Counted from the stretch's first letter, positions 22,868-36,000 are shown. The stretch is DNA of 64,000 bases from Euwallacea fornicatus (GCF_040115645.1 NC_089553.1:4650001-4714000), one strand, 5' to 3'. Numbers and translations are program-made. The notes: a model not told the origin generated them from the sequence alone.

Positions 22868-24299
22868 GCTGAAAATGTCGGCCGTTGCGGACGTACGTTC
22901 ATACGAACTTTCCTTCGCAAAATGGTCTGAAGTGTTACGCATGAAAAATTGGCACCCCACTAAGGGACACCTTGTATTTCTTTGCCTTTTGGAAACTCTC
23001 TTCCACGCGATTTGGATTAAAACCACGGAAAGTTTTCCATTTTTCCATTTTTCCATTTTTTAGGTTCTTTAAGGACCCGCGTAGAAGATGCAAGAACGAT
23101 GACTTGAAATTTTCTCACCTTCCGAGAAGATTAATTTAGAATTCGGCGTTCCTCCTTTAGCAGTTTTGGAGGTATAGCGAAAGAGGCAGATCGGAAATTC
23201 CATTCCGGGGGGGGAACATAGAAATAATTGGAGAGTGCGGCATAAAAATTCCTGTTAATTAACTTTTCAATTAAATCCATCTCGATTGCGGCACCTTTCA
23301 AACGCAGGCAAAAAAGTTTATTTGCCGCCCCATTTCTTAACAATAATTCCCCTTTTTCGCGCCGTAATGGAGGGATTCGAGTGGGAAAACTACTCCAGCT
23401 TCCTTCTAAAACTCCCGTCAAAATTTCATTTAGCCTGGAGTCAAGAAATTGGTTGCATACCGAAGCATTCGCACCCTCATCTCGGAGAGGCTACTGGGTC
23501 GACCTCAATATAATGCCTTCGACAGTCTATTAAGTGATAAACTGAATATTTCTGCAGCCCCCATCTTGCTTTAATTCATTTTTGAGCCCACAGATAGCAC
23601 AGGGTCGGACCGGGGTGCAGCTTCGAGCCGAAAGAATTGAAATGAACGAACGTCGGGAAGCAGTTAAATTTCGACTTTGTTTACTTGTCACCTTTCAGTT
23701 ATATTGAGCACGCAAATTTTATGTTCATAGATTTCACGTTTACGAATTTCGCATGAATACGTGAGCAGGCATAATTCTGTGCGTTTAGTGTCTGATGATG
23801 CCTTCAGGGGCGAAACTCGGGACGCGCACGACAAGCGCGCAGATTCAGCGCCTGAAGGTCCAAAGTATTTCACTGTATCGAACTATATACGGTTTTTTTC
23901 AACGTTGGAATTCAGCAAAAATTGAATCTGAACTAACCCGGACCAACTTGGAATTCAACTGTCACCGTCATCCGACTCATCTAGTAACGATATATTTTCA
24001 AATCAGTGATGGACATTGAACGGTAATGAATGGACAATGATCGATTTCAATCGGGGTGTAGAGTTAAGAACTTGAAGAGCTGGTCAGTGGTCAAGAAGGG
24101 AGGATAAGTAACAAATGATAAAAGATGAAATAACATTGGTTTCAATGGAAGTAAGTTTAACGGAGAGGAGGAGGTTCATGCACTCCGGTCCTCCGTGGGC
24201 TGCTGTAAATTTCGTGTAAGCAGAAAGGCACGAGGGAAGAGCTAAGCTGAAATGATTCTTTTTAATGCTCCTCTGGACGCACATAAAATGATCATATTA
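22868..24299. other. Intergenic, nothing recognised
   Basis: No supported exon. A short CCATTTTT direct repeat occurs at 23037-23060. Open frames are short and without motifs. Confidence 0.35.
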
Positions 24300-24652
24300 T
24301 GCGGAAATACGAAGCATTCAAAAAATTACTTTTATTTTTTTAACCAGCGGCGCACAATACCTTTCGTTCACGACGTTTAGGGTGACATCAATGGGGACGC
24401 CACTGGCGAAAATGAAAGCAATATATTCCCTTAGGAAATGCTGATCTACACCTATTTCACGCTTCCCAATTTCCATTAAAATATTTAATGTCGGAACGGG
24501 CTCGTTCGGAAAAATCTAAAACAACAATTATTCTCACCACACTGTATTTCGGGCAGGAAAGGAAAACGAAGGAACGCATGCTCGCAGGGACTTTTCTTCA
24601 TTTCAGGAACTCAAAGTAAGCGGTCGGCAAGGTTATTTTGAAACACCCCGTA
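24300..24652 (+). mobile_element. 3' end of a mariner-like relic
   Basis: This stretch aligns over about 300 bp with the reverse complement of 233-530 in the first relic. Shared segments include CAGYGGCG, ACGCCACTGGCGAAAATG, GCCTATTTCGCAC against ACCTATTTCACGC, and AAATATTTAATGTCGGAACG. It ends in CACCCCGTA at 24652, as expected for the terminal repeat. No transposase coding part was found upstream. Confidence 0.7.
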
Positions 24653-25514
24653 GCGTGTTATATGTTACCCAGCATTGACGAAACATCGAAAAGTTCAAGT
24701 TCACAATGGACAATCGTTTAAAAAATCGTCGAGACTGTCGAAAATCGATAAAATTTTTCAAAATCGACACACAACTCTAAAACGTCGACATATTTTCTAA
24801 AATCGATCGCCCTGTATATTGTGAAAATGAGAGAAAAAATCCCGCAAAGGCACAAACTCTTGGCAAGTTTGCGACATGTTCAAAATCGTTCATATTGTTC
24901 GTAGTTTACTTTTTCTTGGACAAGTGGGATAGAGAGAGAGTCGAGTTCAGAAACCACACTCGCGCGTGAGCCTGAATTAAGTGCAGACTTGACCTTTCTT
25001 TCTCATTTAAAATACATGCGATTACTGAAAAAAATCAATTCAATGCTCAGTTCAACGCGTGCTCGCAATCCCCTGAGGTCTCTGAGTTTGTCCCTTTGGA
25101 CCCCTGTAATGTTAAACAATTAAGAATCTTTTATACACTTTTAAATATTTCAATTTGTAAACTTTCCATTGGCTGCGTTTTCATCGGTGGTGGGGTTTTT
25201 ACAGGTTTTTTTCCGATTTTTTCTCAAAAGGCAAATAAATCGATAGGAAAATTCATTCGAATTGAAATCTCCACATTTTTCCTTTACTAATCACTCTTAA
25301 TTTTGTGCGTGCAAATATCGACTAAAAAAAATATATTTCTTAAATGTTTTTCTATTAACAACAAATAATAACTTTTTGCATTTCGCATTTGGTGTTTCCT
25401 TTGTCATTTTGGTTTGATTATATTTCATATTCGTTTAAATTAGATATTTTTTTCCAGCTTCGTTGATTTTTTTCTCACATGTTTTATATGCGAAAAGGAC
25501 CAAAAGTCCTGTAT
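24653..25514. other. Intergenic, nothing recognised
   Basis: AT-rich sequence. A CCCTGTATATTG end-like motif occurs at 24809-24820. No gene was seen. Confidence 0.35.
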
Positions 25515-25690
25515 AAATTCATTAAAAATTGGAGGAGACATTTTGCATGGAAATATGCTGGAACGCGCCAAATACTGTTTGTACTTCCGCCCTTTTCAAC
25601 GTACCAAACATGTACACAGGATTACTCATGTAGCAGATAAATGTACTTCTTCATTCGTTTTCTTACAGAATCCTGAGCGTATTATGACGT
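25515..25690 (+). repeat. Dispersed repeat, inverted partner at about 29560-29790
   Basis: The segment CGCGCCAAATACTGTTTGTA with flanks matches the reverse complement of the partner (CGCGGTAAATATTGCTTTTA). Both are preceded by a similar ATTAAAAATTGGAGGAG-type block, and similarity spans about 150 bp. In-frame translations agree partly (MLERAKYCLYF against MPERGKYCFYF), but no protein family is evident. Probably a transposon fragment. Confidence 0.55.
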
Positions 25691-25899
25691 TTTTAAATTT
25701 TTTGTTTTTTTTTTGTTTTTTTTTATGATGAATTCTGAAAATATTTCATGAAGCATAACCGAACTGAACAGTTTCGGAACAAAATTACAAAAAATAAAAA
25801 CAGAGGCAGAACTATTAATATTTAAAAAAACAACAATATACACTAGTATAATCTAATGCATTAAATTGTTCGAACTGTGGCCCGTGGCTTTCCTGACAG

Positions 25900-26150
25900 T
25901 GGCCCACTCACAATTCAAAATCCTCAAGAGCTTTTTTTCTCATTTGAAGAGGCATTTACCGGGCTTTTTGACTAATTTCATTTATTAACTCTCCCCCACC
26001 GTTGAACTTGTTTAAACACCAAACCCTATGTCTCGGATGACCCCATAAAAAAAAGTCCGTAGGGATGAGATCAGGCGATTTCGCAGGCCACTCCAATTGC
26101 GAATACCTCAACAACTGTTAAATTTAACCGTTGGTATGTTGCACGGAATA
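25900..26150 (-). mobile_element. Mariner-like transposase relic
   Basis: The minus strand near 26105-26035 reads LEWPAKSPDLIPTDFFLWG, an almost perfect match to the WPPRSPDLTPLDFFLWG motif with its catalytic Asp. The frame continues for a further 25 codons before decaying. The N-terminal half is missing. Confidence 0.75.
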
Positions 26151-26659
26151 TGTTCGGGATTTCTCAAAAACGTCACAGGGCGCATGGTTTTCCGCAAGAA
26201 AAAGGCGAAAAAGCACGTTTATTTTATTAAAAAAATTTTATGAGTCTTGAAAAATGCTCGTGATGCAAATGGAAATGCGCCAAGAACGCAAGAAGTAAAG
26301 CTGGCGAAAATCATCATCCAGTGGCTGGCAACCCCTTCGGATATAAACGTCGAGTTTGAAAAGTGATTCGCGAGCTTTCATCGAAAGTTAAATAAAGAAG
26401 TACTGAAAACAACTGAAAAGTTCGAAAGTTTTCGAGGTTTTGCAAAACTCAGGGTGAAACATAGAAAAGGTATATTGAATACGATAATTAAGTGATTTTC
26501 GGTTGATTTCGAGGTAATCTGAAACGTGAAATTCCTGTGAAATTCAAAGAAAAAAATTTGCATTCAATGCGTCTAGTTACGAGATCTTTTTATTCCGTCG
26601 CGTACGATTTAATTCAGAGATTTTTTAATTGAGCCCTATTCTACACACTAGAAAAGCTA

Positions 26660-26700
26660 CGAGCCTAAATTGGCTCTCAATAAAATCCAATTTAGGCTCG
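26660..26700. repeat. Perfect 14-bp inverted repeat
   Basis: CGAGCCTAAATTGG at 26660-26673 and its exact reverse complement at 26687-26700, with a 13-nt loop. It could form a hairpin. There is no gene next to it. Confidence 0.8.
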
Positions 26701-27847
26701 CACAATCCATAATGGTACGATATAGACATATTCTAATATTCGATACATCTCGCCCAGAACGCGAAGCGCACTCTTGGCTCGACAATGGGATAATCAACCA
26801 TAGAAACGAAAATTTAAAAAAAAAAAAAAAAATTTAAATACATTAAAACGAATGAAAAAGCGAAATTATCATTTGAACTCTGCCCAATAACTGAAATTTC
26901 GCGATCATCGATCCCTAATGGAGACCTATAGAGGATGCCAGAACGAAATCGTTCAGTTGCACAACAGTACAGAAATTATGATTCAGTAAGTAAAATTTCC
27001 ATGAACAGTTATTTTATTATGCCCGATGGTTAAAATATTTCACAATATAACGTATGATTTTCCACGACATTTCCATTAGTTAATCCGATTTTTTCAAAGG
27101 TTTCATCTATGATGTATAACTCGAAGCCGGGATTTCTCTGTTAGTAAGTTTCCTGTAATGTGCGGGTTGTCTTGTACAATTTTAATTGCATTAGGTGTGG
27201 TAATTGGCCTTAGTGCTGGTTTTTACTATAATTTGATCGATTTGCTATTTGACAGTAAGTAAATACTTAGTTTACGAAGAAAATCGTTCGTAAACTTCCC
27301 ATCGTCAATTTTGATTCGTTATGGGAGAATATATACTATTTCGTTTCATCCCCTGTCAGTAAAACTGACGAAAATTGATGATAATTTTCGTTATATTATC
27401 AAGAGTAATTGCGCAAGTAATTATCAAAATTGTCGATAATTTTGCCCGATAGCTACATGTCTGAAAGCTGCATGGAATTTCATTTCTCAATTATCTAATG
27501 TGTAATTACCGAAAACTAGCGGCAAATTACCACCGAAGTTTTTCGATCGTTCTCATCCTCAAACAGGGAGTCCGGCATAGAGGGGACGTCCGTGGGCAAG
27601 ATCGTAAGTGCATCAAGTCAATTGAAAATTGAAAATATTTCATATTTTGTGCGAAAGACTCTTTTAACAAGTGATGAAAGTGGACAAATGCAGTTTATAA
27701 AAAAAGCTTCTCGTACACGTTCTTCAGCCAGTCAGAAACTGACTGTTTATTTGATCTCCTTGGCAACCAAAAAATTTCCGAAAAACTTTCACGTTTAGGA
27801 TAAAATTAGTAAGCGAAAATTTTCCTGACCCGTTTAGTATTAAATCT
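26701..27847. other. Intergenic, nothing recognised
   Basis: No exon, repeat or transposon motif that I can support. Confidence 0.35.
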
Positions 27848-28013
27848 ACGCCACACGTCACGTATTAAATTCATTACACGTCATATGTCAAACTGTAAAA
27901 TTCATTAGACGTCATACGTCAAACTGTAAAATTCGTTACGCGTCATATGTCAAATTGTAAAATTCATTATAGGTAGGCGTCAAATTATGAAGCTTACTAC
28001 ACGTCATAGCTGA
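27848..28013. repeat. 31-bp minisatellite rich in ACGTCA
   Basis: Three good 31-bp units run 27876-27906, 27907-27937 and 27938-27968, of the form ACACGTCATATGTCAAACTG, then TAAAATTCATT, with degenerate units on both sides. Each unit carries CGTCA and TGTCA or CGTCA half-sites, close to CREB/ATF sites. Confidence 0.85.
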
Positions 28014-29280
28014 AAAATTAATTTTTAAAAATGAAATCTTTCAAATTAGTTTAATAAAATTATTGAAACATGGAAATGTGACATGTTCCTTAATAGTTTA
28101 TATTGGAATTTTGTACCAAAAATTTGAAATTCACACTTTATTTTACAAGAGAAATTTACGTTTTAGTGAGCGCGGAGTTAATAGGATTCTTTTGAAATGT
28201 TTGAAGAATGCCTGTTAAAAAACGGATGTTACTAATGCATATGCTTGGCTGATCTATTACCGAAAATTACTCTCTTTTGAAAAAATAGGGGAAACGTTCC
28301 CGTGACATGCATTTAATCAATGGACCGTCCTAGGTCCCCCGTCTACGACAGCACATTGATTAATCTTTGTAAATTACTACACATTATGCAATTCCACACT
28401 TTTCAGATAAAAGTAGTTAATTAAAAAGAATTTTGCACACTAGTTAGCGCGAGGCTTGATGCCGTCACAAGTTGAAGAAAAATATTCCTTAACTGTTTGT
28501 CTCGTCAGGAACGAAGGATCGATTTAGGCACATATGCCCGTAATCACACAAATTAACGAATTAAGAGAGAAAAAGTAGGTAAAATGTCATTAAGAGCACA
28601 AAACAAGAAACGAAAACACAAAAATTGAACTGGGAAACGAAAAAAAAAATTATTAACATTGTCCGGTAATCATGAAATATGTTTAATTTCAGGATTTTAA
28701 TGATGAATTTGACGATTTGAGGAATCTAATCTGAGGTGTGCACCTGCACCTAATAGGCCCCATTGTGTCTCTTCGAATTGTTGATGGATAGCTAGGGGGG
28801 AACCGTAGCAGGACCCCCTTCGCTCGAGGCCTCAGAAACCCTCGAAATTAACTACTGTATTCCAGACGATTTAATTACGATTACAAAAGAAGTTGAAGAA
28901 TTACCCGTCCCGGACTTCCTGGCAGTTACCGATTTTCAGGACAATAACATCACTGCAAATGAGCATTTCGTTGATTTAGTAGTGCAGAAAATTCCCATTG
29001 TTGCCATATAATAAGGACAAATAATGAAAATAAAATAAAATAAGAAAAATAAACAGCCGGGACATGTAAATATAGAGGAAAAAATACACGAGGAAGAAAT
29101 ATCACGTAAACAACGCAGAATTCCGTTGGTTTGATCTGTGACGGTTTCGTTCGATGACCGTCAAGGAACCTGAAATATGATAATTTTGGCTTTTCAAAAA
29201 ATAAATCCCTACATGACGTAGGAACGTAGCACCCTGTGTTTGTCGCAGCTGTATCGTCCAGGGCTCACACTACATTATAT
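28014..29280. other. Intergenic, nothing recognised
   Basis: No supported exon or repeat. Confidence 0.35.
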
Positions 29281-29790
29281 ATACAGGGCGGTTCATTGGG
29301 AATGGGACACGGCGAAACCCGAGATAGGAGACACCGAAATATCACAATTGGATCCAACGTGTCTCATGCTAATGTTGCATGTTTCAAAATACAGGGTGTT
29401 AAACGTTGAAATTTTATTTTAAAATGCCTGATTAGCCTTTCAGGTTTTCGTAGCGTTAACGCCAAAATTGGTGGTTAACTGTGAGGTTTAGTAAGGTGAC
29501 GAGTGAGAATTTACACGTACAGGGTGGTCGAAGGGCTCACATAAATTCGTTAAAAATTTGAAGGAAATATTTTCATGAAAGCGCCGAGATACGTCAAAGA
29601 TTTTTTTTTTTGTACATTTTGTGACGTAACAAGCACGTGTACAGGGTTGCCCGTGTAGATAAATGAATTTTTCTCTAGAAACATGCACGCAGACATGCGT
29701 TTGCTACGTCCAAAAATGCTGAAGTAAAAGCAATATTTACCGCGTTCCGGCATTTTCACGAAAAATATTTCCTTCAGTTTCTAATGGTTT
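29281..29790. mobile_element. Cluster of transposon ends
   Basis: Four end-like motifs occur within 370 bp: TATATACAGGGCGGTTCATT (29278), ATACAGGGTGTTAAAC (29394), GTACAGGGTGGTCG (29518) and GTACAGGGTTGCCC (29639). The last two border a segment whose neighbour, about 29560-29790, is the inverted partner of 25515-25690. Nested or tandem insertions of short nonautonomous elements are likely. No coding part remains. Confidence 0.45.
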
Positions 29791-30044
29791 TATGCGGTAC
29801 TTTTGATCCTCTATGTATATATATCGTAAATGAGACTTTCATGTCGTTTCGATCGTTACCTGGTCGCTCTTACTAATGTTAACCGCAATTGCGGACGAAA
29901 CAAAAATAGTATATTCCATTTGACCACGACTTAATGGGAAAATAATATTTCTAATGCTGTTTCCACTGATTCCTGCCTCCACAATTAATGGAGAACTGTG
30001 TGGAATAAATAACACGTAACCTACTTAACTTGCTTTGTAACAGA

Positions 30045-33000
30045 ATGGACTGCGATGAGTTCCGCTGCCGTGGAAAAGAAATGATAGAGTACATCTGTAC
30101 CTACCTGCAGAGAATCGATACTAGAAGAGTAACGCCAAGTATCGAGCCTGGTTACTTGCGGAAGCTCATTCCAGAAAATGCCCCTGTAGATCCTGAAGAC
30201 TGGGACAGTATCATGGCAGACGTGGAATCCAAAATAATGCCTGGAGTAACTCATTGGCAGCATCCCAGGCAAGGCTCGCTCCTCAACGTGAATAATATCG
30301 GAAAATAATGGATAAACGTTTGTCATCAGGTTTCACGCATATTTTCCAAGTGGAAATTCTTTTCCGTCCATATTGGGAGACATGCTATCCGATGCTATCG
30401 GCTGCATTGGCTTCTCTTGGGCCGCCAGTCCCGCTTGCACGGAATTGGAAACTATCGTCCTGGATTGGCTCGGTAAGACCAATTTCCAGGCAAACTGCCG
30501 GGAAAATTAACCTGCTCACCGACTCTACCAAATGTCACTTTGTGGTCCAAATTTCAATCATTCGGCAGCCAAAAGGCATTTTGGCGTTTTTCCCGTACTT
30601 CATCGGTACTCGTTTTGGAGCGTTAGTTCAGGTTAGTTTCGATTTTCCTATCCATCAGAAGTAACGATTTGCCGTGGTTGCTGGTGGGCACCAAGGGAAA
30701 CCCGAGGTGATTTGAGTGGTAGGTGTCCGGGGCGACTTTTCCCCACCGCGCATTCGGCCGCAACTAGGTCGGATGCGACGAGGGGAAGAGCGCCCGAGGC
30801 CAATCCCGCACCGACCGGTCTCAACAAGACGGGACCCCGGGCATCTTAACAAGATTTCACCTCGCGAAGGAAAAAAGGTTAGTTCAGGTTAGTTCTAGCT
30901 AAAAATGTTAGCGTTGATTTCACCGGCAGTTTGGACGAAACGCATATCCAAAACTTCCTTTGTCAGGTAAGGCCATTGGCTTGCCAAATCAATTTCTGGC
31001 TTTCAAGGAGGGCAGCAGGGGCGGCGGTGTCATACAGGTGAACACTCGAAATTTACTCAACTTTCGATAGTAAAGGAAAAAAATTTGCAGACTTCTGCGA
31101 GCGAATGCATCTTAGTGTCGATGCTGGCTGCGAGGGCCCAAGCTCTAAAGCGTCTTAAACAACAGCACCCCTTCGTCGAAGAAGGTGTTTTATTATCGAA
31201 ACTTATGGCTTATTGTTCGAAAGAGGCCCATTCTTGTGTGGAAAAGGCAGCCATGATTTGCTTCGTGAAGCTAAGAATACTCGAGCCAGATGAAAAGTCG
31301 TCTCTAAGAGGCAAAACTTTAATGATGGTAAGTGAAATGCTTTCGGTCATATTTGGAAATCAAACCGTGTCCGCAAAGCTGAGATTCAGAATGTCCGAGT
31401 TTTTGTTTAATGAAAGTAAGTGTTTCTTTGTTGGGGAACTTCTCCCGTTTCTAAACTATTAAAGTAGTTTAGAAACGGGAGATACTCCCCAGGGATTTTC
31501 GTTGCCGTTGTGCGAGGGCGATCATGTGATGCTCGCGACTGACTCGCACGTACAGGGTGTGGCGATCTTGTTTTTGACCGAGTGATTAATCGCCTGAGAA
31601 GAAACTGATTAAGCCTAAGATACCGCGATAGGAATTGAACGACGAGGAAGGTATACAGGGTGTCCGGGTTATTTGTAGCCGGGTTTTAACCCACGCGTAA
31701 AACTAATATTAGTTCGGTACATTAGCGATACCGGAGAATTGCTTCGTTGAGGAAATGCAGGGAATTGAAATTTTACACCTTTTTTATTGATTGATTTTTT
31801 TTTTTTAATTATTTTTTAATTATTTCCTTCATGGCGACGTTTTCGTTTATGCGCAGAACGTAACGGCGATCATTTCGAACAATTTCTGTGGTAATTAATT
31901 AATATTGATTTAGATCGTTTTGCCATCGATTGAATGATCGCTCTTCAATTTATCCCGCATCTGAAGTTACTGTCGTCTCCTTGTCTATTTGTATTTTTCA
32001 TCTCTCTTCTGTGGAAGATCCGCTTTGCTAAATTTTTCGAAGACTGTCCTGGATTTTTTGAACTCCAAACGTATTATCTTGCTCATGCGCAACAGTGTAT
32101 TTTTTCACTAGAAAACGAAAAAAGAGCACGCCCGCATTACGAGGTCGCAGCCAAAGGATGTTTTTCGACAACCCATGTAAAACGCCCCGTATGACAATAA
32201 AAAAACACGAGCAACTTCTTAATGCTCATTCGGTATTCCTCTTAGTAATCGTGCTTCATGGTAGAAGCATGTGCAGTTCCTCACGACTCACCCTGTATAC
32301 ACTGCACTTATTTTAACCGGGCTTAAAGTGCGCATGTTAACTCTCGTCAATTCGTAGAGAACTTGACGACGCTAAACCGATCCTAGGAAATTTGACAATT
32401 TTTAACTGGCAAAACGCTGGTAACTGACAACTTACCACGTTCGAGAATTACGAGAAAACTACTTACACCGTAATTTATTTCTGGAAAAAGTAGCACTGTA
32501 TTGAGTGAACCATTTTTAAATATCTTAATTTCTAAGCCGGGTTTCTTAATAAACCCATCAAAAATGGGACATCCTGTGGAGCCCCTCGTACCTCATCCTG
32601 TACGATAATTTAATGGTACTAGTACCTCGTATAACGTGCGGCTATGAATTTTCACCCCTCTTCTGTTACCTTTTTTAACTGATTAATGGATTATTTAAAA
32701 AAATTCGAACGCAGCATAAAATAGAACAAAAAATCCTCTGTTTGTCATTTGTTAATTTTTCTAAATGTTACTATAGCGCAAAACGACCCATTTTTTTTTT
32801 ATTTATTGAAACATGAGTCAATTGACACCTCAGATGAAACGTATTTCAAGAGCAAATTTAATAGTGTAACACAATTTACGATCGATTAATCGGTTTTTAA
32901 GAACAAGAGCTAAAAACAGATAAAAATTAATGTCACAAAAATGCAATACAAATCAGCCTTCGATTATTTCTATAAAATGTCAGGAGTAACGTAGCTATCT

Positions 33001-36000
33001 CTATCGTCAACGGGCTATCTTCTTATCGCGTCGTGTTCTTCCGTGCAAAACTGCCTGACACGATGGACGAGTCGAGCCCATGAGGACCACATGATGGAAC
33101 CGCGCCAAACGAACCATTGGAATCATAACATTCTTCCTCATAATTTTCTGTGAGCAGTTGCAAGTCCGATCGTTGTAAATTAGTTCTTTACTGGTATAAA
33201 AACGTCGAAGTGCAGTAGTTTGCGCATCCATTAACCCACAAACCTTCGTTAATATAAGACAGGAATTCGTTGGCAGCAGCAAAATTGTGCCAATTTTCCC
33301 ATTTTGAACATTTAATTAAATGAATTTCCCATTGACAAAAGACGTCTTTTTTATTTTTTATGTATCGCGAAACTGAATTTGTATTGAATTTTTTTTACAT
33401 AGATTTTTTTCCATTTATGGTCTCCGTTTTCGAAAACCAGTCGATCGATTTTGAAGCGCATTACACCATTGAGCGTAGTTCCGAAACACTATTAATTTAC
33501 GGTGTCACTTGACACATCCTGCAATTAGAAAAATCTCTCATTTCGTTGTAGCGGTGACGTCACAAGTACTTCGAAAAACATACAAATGCCAAAACAGAGT
33601 AATTTTTCGCCTATTAAACGCTGCTCGTGCACAAAAATAAATAATATCTTTAAAAAGTTAATCGAAGAGAGGGGGAAGGGGAGGGTGAGGAGAGAGTGGA
33701 GGGTGAGGTGATAGAGGAGAGCGAGGGGAGGGTGAGAGGAGAATGGAAAGGAGAGGGGAGGGTGAGGGGAGAGGGGAGTGTGAGAGGAGAGGGGAGGGTG
33801 AGAGGAGAATGAAGGAGAAAGGGGAGGGTGAGGGGAGAATAAAGGGGAGGGGAGAGGGTGAGGGGAGAGTGAGGGGAGACTGGAGGGTGAGGGGAAAATG
33901 GAGGGTGAGGAGAGAATGGAGGGTGAGGGGAGAATGGAGGATGAGGAGAGAAAGGAGGGTGAGGGCATAAAGGAGGGTGAGGGGAGAATAGAGGGTGAGG
34001 GGAGAATAGAGGGTGAGGGGAGAAAGGATGGTGAGGGGAGAATAGAGGGTGAGGGGAGAATAGAGGGTGAGGGGAGAATAGAGGGTGAGGGGAAAAAGGA
34101 GGGTGAGGGGAGAATAGAGGGTGAGGGGAAAAAGGAGGGTGAGGGGAAAAAGGAGGGTGAGGGGAGAATGGAGGAGAGAGTGGGGGTGAGCGGATAGGGG
34201 AGGATGGGGGGAGAGTGGAGAGAAGAGTGGAGAGAAGAGTGGAGAGAAGAGTGGAGGGAAGAGTGGAGGGAAGAGTGGAGGGAAGAGTGGAGGGAAGAGT
34301 AGAGGGAAGAGTGGAGGAAAGAGTGGAGAGAAGTGTGGAGGGAAGTGTGGAGAGAAGTGTGGAGGGAAGTGTGGAGGGAAGAGTGGAGGGGAGTGTGGAG
34401 AAAAGAGTGGAGGGGAGAGTGGAGGGAAGAGTGTGAAGGGGAGAGTGTAGTGGAGAGGAGGGGAGTTGAGGGAATGTGAGTGTGAAAGGGAGATTGTAGT
34501 GGAGAGGGGAAATTGTAGTGGAGAGGAGAAGAGTTGAGGGGATATGAGCGTGAAAGGGAGATTGTAGTGGAGAGGGGAGATTGTAGTGGAGAGGAGAAGA
34601 GTTGAGAGGATGTGAGCGTGAAGGAGAGAGTGTAGTGGAAAGGAGAAGAGTTGAGGGGATGTGAGTGTGAAGGGGAGATTGTAGTGGAGAAAGGAGATTA
34701 TAGTGGAGAGGGGAGATTGTAGTGGAGAAGAGAGGAGTTGAGGGGATATGAGAGTGAAAGGGAGATTGTAGTAGAGAGGGGAGATTGTAGTGGAGAGGAG
34801 AAGAGTTGAGGGGATGTGAGCGTAAAGGAGAGAGTGTAGCGGAGAGGAGAAGAGTTGAGGGGATATGAGCGTGATGGGGACATTGTAGTGGAGAGGGGAG
34901 GAGTTTAGGGGATGTGAGTGTGAAGGAGAGAGTGTAGTGGAAAGGAGAGGAGTTGAGGGGATGTGAGTGTGAAGGGGAGATTGTAGTGGAGAAGAGAGGA
35001 GTTGAGGGGATATGAGAGTGAAAGGGAGATTGTAGTGGAGAGGGGAGATTGTAGTGGAGAGGAGAAGAGTTGAGGGGATATGAGCGTGAAAGGGAGATTG
35101 TAGTGGAGAGGGGAGATTGTAGTGGAGAGGGGAGATTGTAGTGGAGAGGAGAAGAGTTGAGGGGATGTGAGTGTGAAGGGGAGATTGTAGTGGAGAAAGG
35201 AGATTATAGTGGAGAGGGGAGATTGTAGTGGAGAAAAGAGGAGTTGAGGGGATATGAGAGTGAAAGGGAGATTGTAGTAGAGAGGGGAGATTGTAGTGGA
35301 GAGGAGAAGAGTTGAGGGGATATGAGCGTGATGGGGACATTGTAGTGGAGAGGGGAGGAGTTTAGGGGATGTGAGTGTGAAGGGGAGATTGTAGTGGAGA
35401 AGAGAGGAGTTGAGGGGATATGAGCGTGAAAGGGAGATTGTAGTGGAGAGGGGAGATTGTAGTGGAGAGGAGAAGAGTTGAGGGAATGTGAGTGTGAAGG
35501 GGAGATTGTAGTGGAGAGGGGAGGAGTTGAGGGGATGTGAGCGTGAAGGAGAGAGTGTAGTGGAAAGGAGAAGAGTTGAGGGAATGTGAGTGTGAAGGGG
35601 AGATTGTAGTGGAGAAAGGAGATTATAGTGGAGAGGGGAGATTGTAGTGGAGAGGGGAGATTGTAGTGGAGAGGGGAGATTGTAGTGGAGAGGGGAGATT
35701 GTAGTGGAGAGGAGAAGAGTTGAGAGGATGTGAGTGTGAAGGGAAGAGGGGAAGGGAGAGGAGAGGGGAGGGGAGAGGGGAGGGAAGTGTGGAGGGGAGA
35801 GTAGAGGGGAGAGTAGTGGGGAGAGTGGAGGGAAGAGTGGAGGGAAGAGTAGAGGGCAGAGTAGAGGAAAGAGTAGAGGGAAGAGTGGAGGGAAGAGTGG
35901 AGGGAAGAGTGGAGGGAAGAGTGGAGGGAAGAGTGGAGGGAAGAGTGGAGGGAAGAGTTGAGTAGAGAGTGGAGGGGAGAGTGTAGTGGAGAGAGGAGTT

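Noticed and set aside
27848..28013. Possible CRISPR-like array (31-bp repeats)
   Set aside because: Units are directly tandem without unique spacers and the host is an insect; an ordinary minisatellite.
31652..32296. Possible 645-bp transposon with TATACAGGGTG ends
   Set aside because: Only about 11 bp of the ends match; the inner sequences do not align, so they may be ends of two different insertions.
33658..35340. 560-codon minus-strand open frame rich in Ser, Pro, Leu and His
   Set aside because: It lies wholly in the purine minisatellite inside the Tdc2 intron; overlapping frames of 147-360 codons on the same strand have the same repeat composition. An artefact of a stop-poor tandem repeat.
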